Positions 63,393-64,000 of a stretch of DNA of 64,000 nucleotides are shown here, piece by piece (within the stretch, counting starts at the first letter, position 1; every line of letters begins with the position of its first letter). Position numbers and translations under genes: made by a program. Location of the stretch: contig CM027377.1 in the NCBI GenBank assembly GCA_015680905.1, forward strand, positions 28,730,501 to 28,794,500, written 5' to 3'. This DNA comes from Coptis chinensis (lineage: Eukaryota > Streptophyta > Magnoliopsida > Ranunculales > Ranunculaceae). The notes below the pieces were generated by a model. That model saw only the letters and a program-made list of their open reading frames with translations, ran no database searches and was not told where the DNA came from.

Positions 63393-64000
63393 TGTAAAGG
63401 TGGGTTTTGGTTTTCCTTGATGATTGCGTGGGATGAGGGAAGAGAGTTGAGATCTTTTGGAGGGACCGAGTTCGCTTGTGAGCGAGCTGCCTACGTATCC
63501 TCTTTTTGGTTTTTCTTTTCTGGGGGAGAGAGGAATCAGGTCCGACGTAGTTCAAACAGGTGGTATTTATAGGCTTAAGGAAATGTCAATCCGGAAGACA
63601 CGTGTGTTTCTTGTACACGTGTAAGGTGGAGATCGTGAATGAGTGTTGGGCTAGTTATATTATAAGTCGTGTGCTGATTGGGAGTTGGCGCGGTCGCCCT
63701 TATTTCCCGGAAGTGAGAAGGATCAATAAGATTTTGGTAATGATTACTCCTGGTGGTGACCTTATTCGCGGCGTTCTGTCTTTGGCCATGTGTTCGCATG
63801 CGAGCCATCTTTGTTTATACCACCTACACCGAAAGGAGCTACTCACGATCGGGTTTTGGAGGTCGATGTCCCGAAGTTAAGCTTTAAGGCTGCGCGCATG
63901 CGTATTCACAAAGGAACTGCTCACAGGTCGATCTTGGAGGTCGATGTCCTGAGTTCGCTTCGCACATGCGTGTTCACAAGGGAACTGCTCATAGGTCGGT
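63393..64000 (-). repeat. 5' LTR of element C (right, cut by window end)
   Basis: Starts TGTAAAGGTGGG like the left LTR and matches it over the visible 608 bp with several small indels. The sense-strand TATA box is TATAAATA at 63564-63571. By comparison about 55 bp are missing beyond the window. Confidence 0.9.

Larger units (their letters stand above)
47409..64000 (-). mobile_element. Tat-type Ty3/gypsy element C (right end beyond window)
   Basis: Two LTRs start TGTAAAGGTGGG at 47409 and 63393; the right one is cut by the window end. Pol is on the minus strand, so the right LTR is the 5' one. Next to it lies a PBS, then gag, protease, RT, RNase H and integrase. Between integrase and the left LTR lie a tandem array and two plus-strand antisense genes. 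The LTR starts are roughly 95% identical by eye. Frameshifts and stops are nevertheless common in every domain. A 3.56-kb solo LTR is nested in it. The left flank GTCCC (47404-47408) is the candidate TSD. Confidence 0.9.

Overview
This is a repeat-rich piece of a eudicot plant nuclear genome. Two Lhcb1 genes, a nine-exon spermidine synthase gene with GT-AG introns, and Athila, Tat and Ty1/copia retrotransposons support that. The species cannot be read from the sequence. There is no bacterial, viral or organellar gene, no CRISPR array and no operon. I found no intact new system. The unusual material is the nested retroelement architecture, a spliced antisense gene carried by three Tat elements, and a small host-gene island whose promoters have been hit by retroelements.

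Layout. 1-7089: 3' half of an Athila-like Ty3/gypsy element (integrase end, env-position ORF, 3' LTR). 7090-15622: Tat-type Ty3/gypsy element A, pol on the minus strand and antisense gene (aORF) on the plus strand. A is split by a 1633-bp solo LTR (12826-14458, TSD GTGGG) and truncated in its RT. 15623-28938: Ty1/copia element E (minus strand, 3'-truncated), itself split by a complete Tat-type element B (17445-26837, TSD GTATT). 29321-34926: complete but decayed Ty1/copia element F (plus strand).

Host island, about 28939-47408. It holds a tandem two-gene duplication. Unit 1 has Lhcb1 with a one-base frameshift (35447-36243) and a membrane-protein pseudogene (36983-37824). Unit 2 has an intact Lhcb1 (38755-39555) and the intact membrane protein (40595-41431). 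Element F sits about 500 bp upstream of the unit 1 Lhcb1. A Cassandra-like 5S-containing LTR sits between the unit 2 genes. Then come two orphan exons (42488-42990) and spermidine synthase (minus strand, 43376-47117).

47409-64000: Tat-type element C, pol on the minus strand, inserted just upstream of spermidine synthase. It has both LTRs (the right one cut by the window end), a tRNA-Asp-type PBS, two copies of the antisense gene, a 3.56-kb solo LTR inside the second copy (TSD GCGGA/GCAGA), and a five-unit tandem repeat in its 3' region.

How it works together. Lhcb1 makes the main light-harvesting antenna protein and spermidine synthase makes a polyamine; they are unlinked in function. The retroelements are mostly dead: frameshifts, stops and lost catalytic residues. 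All coordinates and splice sites were read by eye. Family calls rest on recognised motifs, not database searches.
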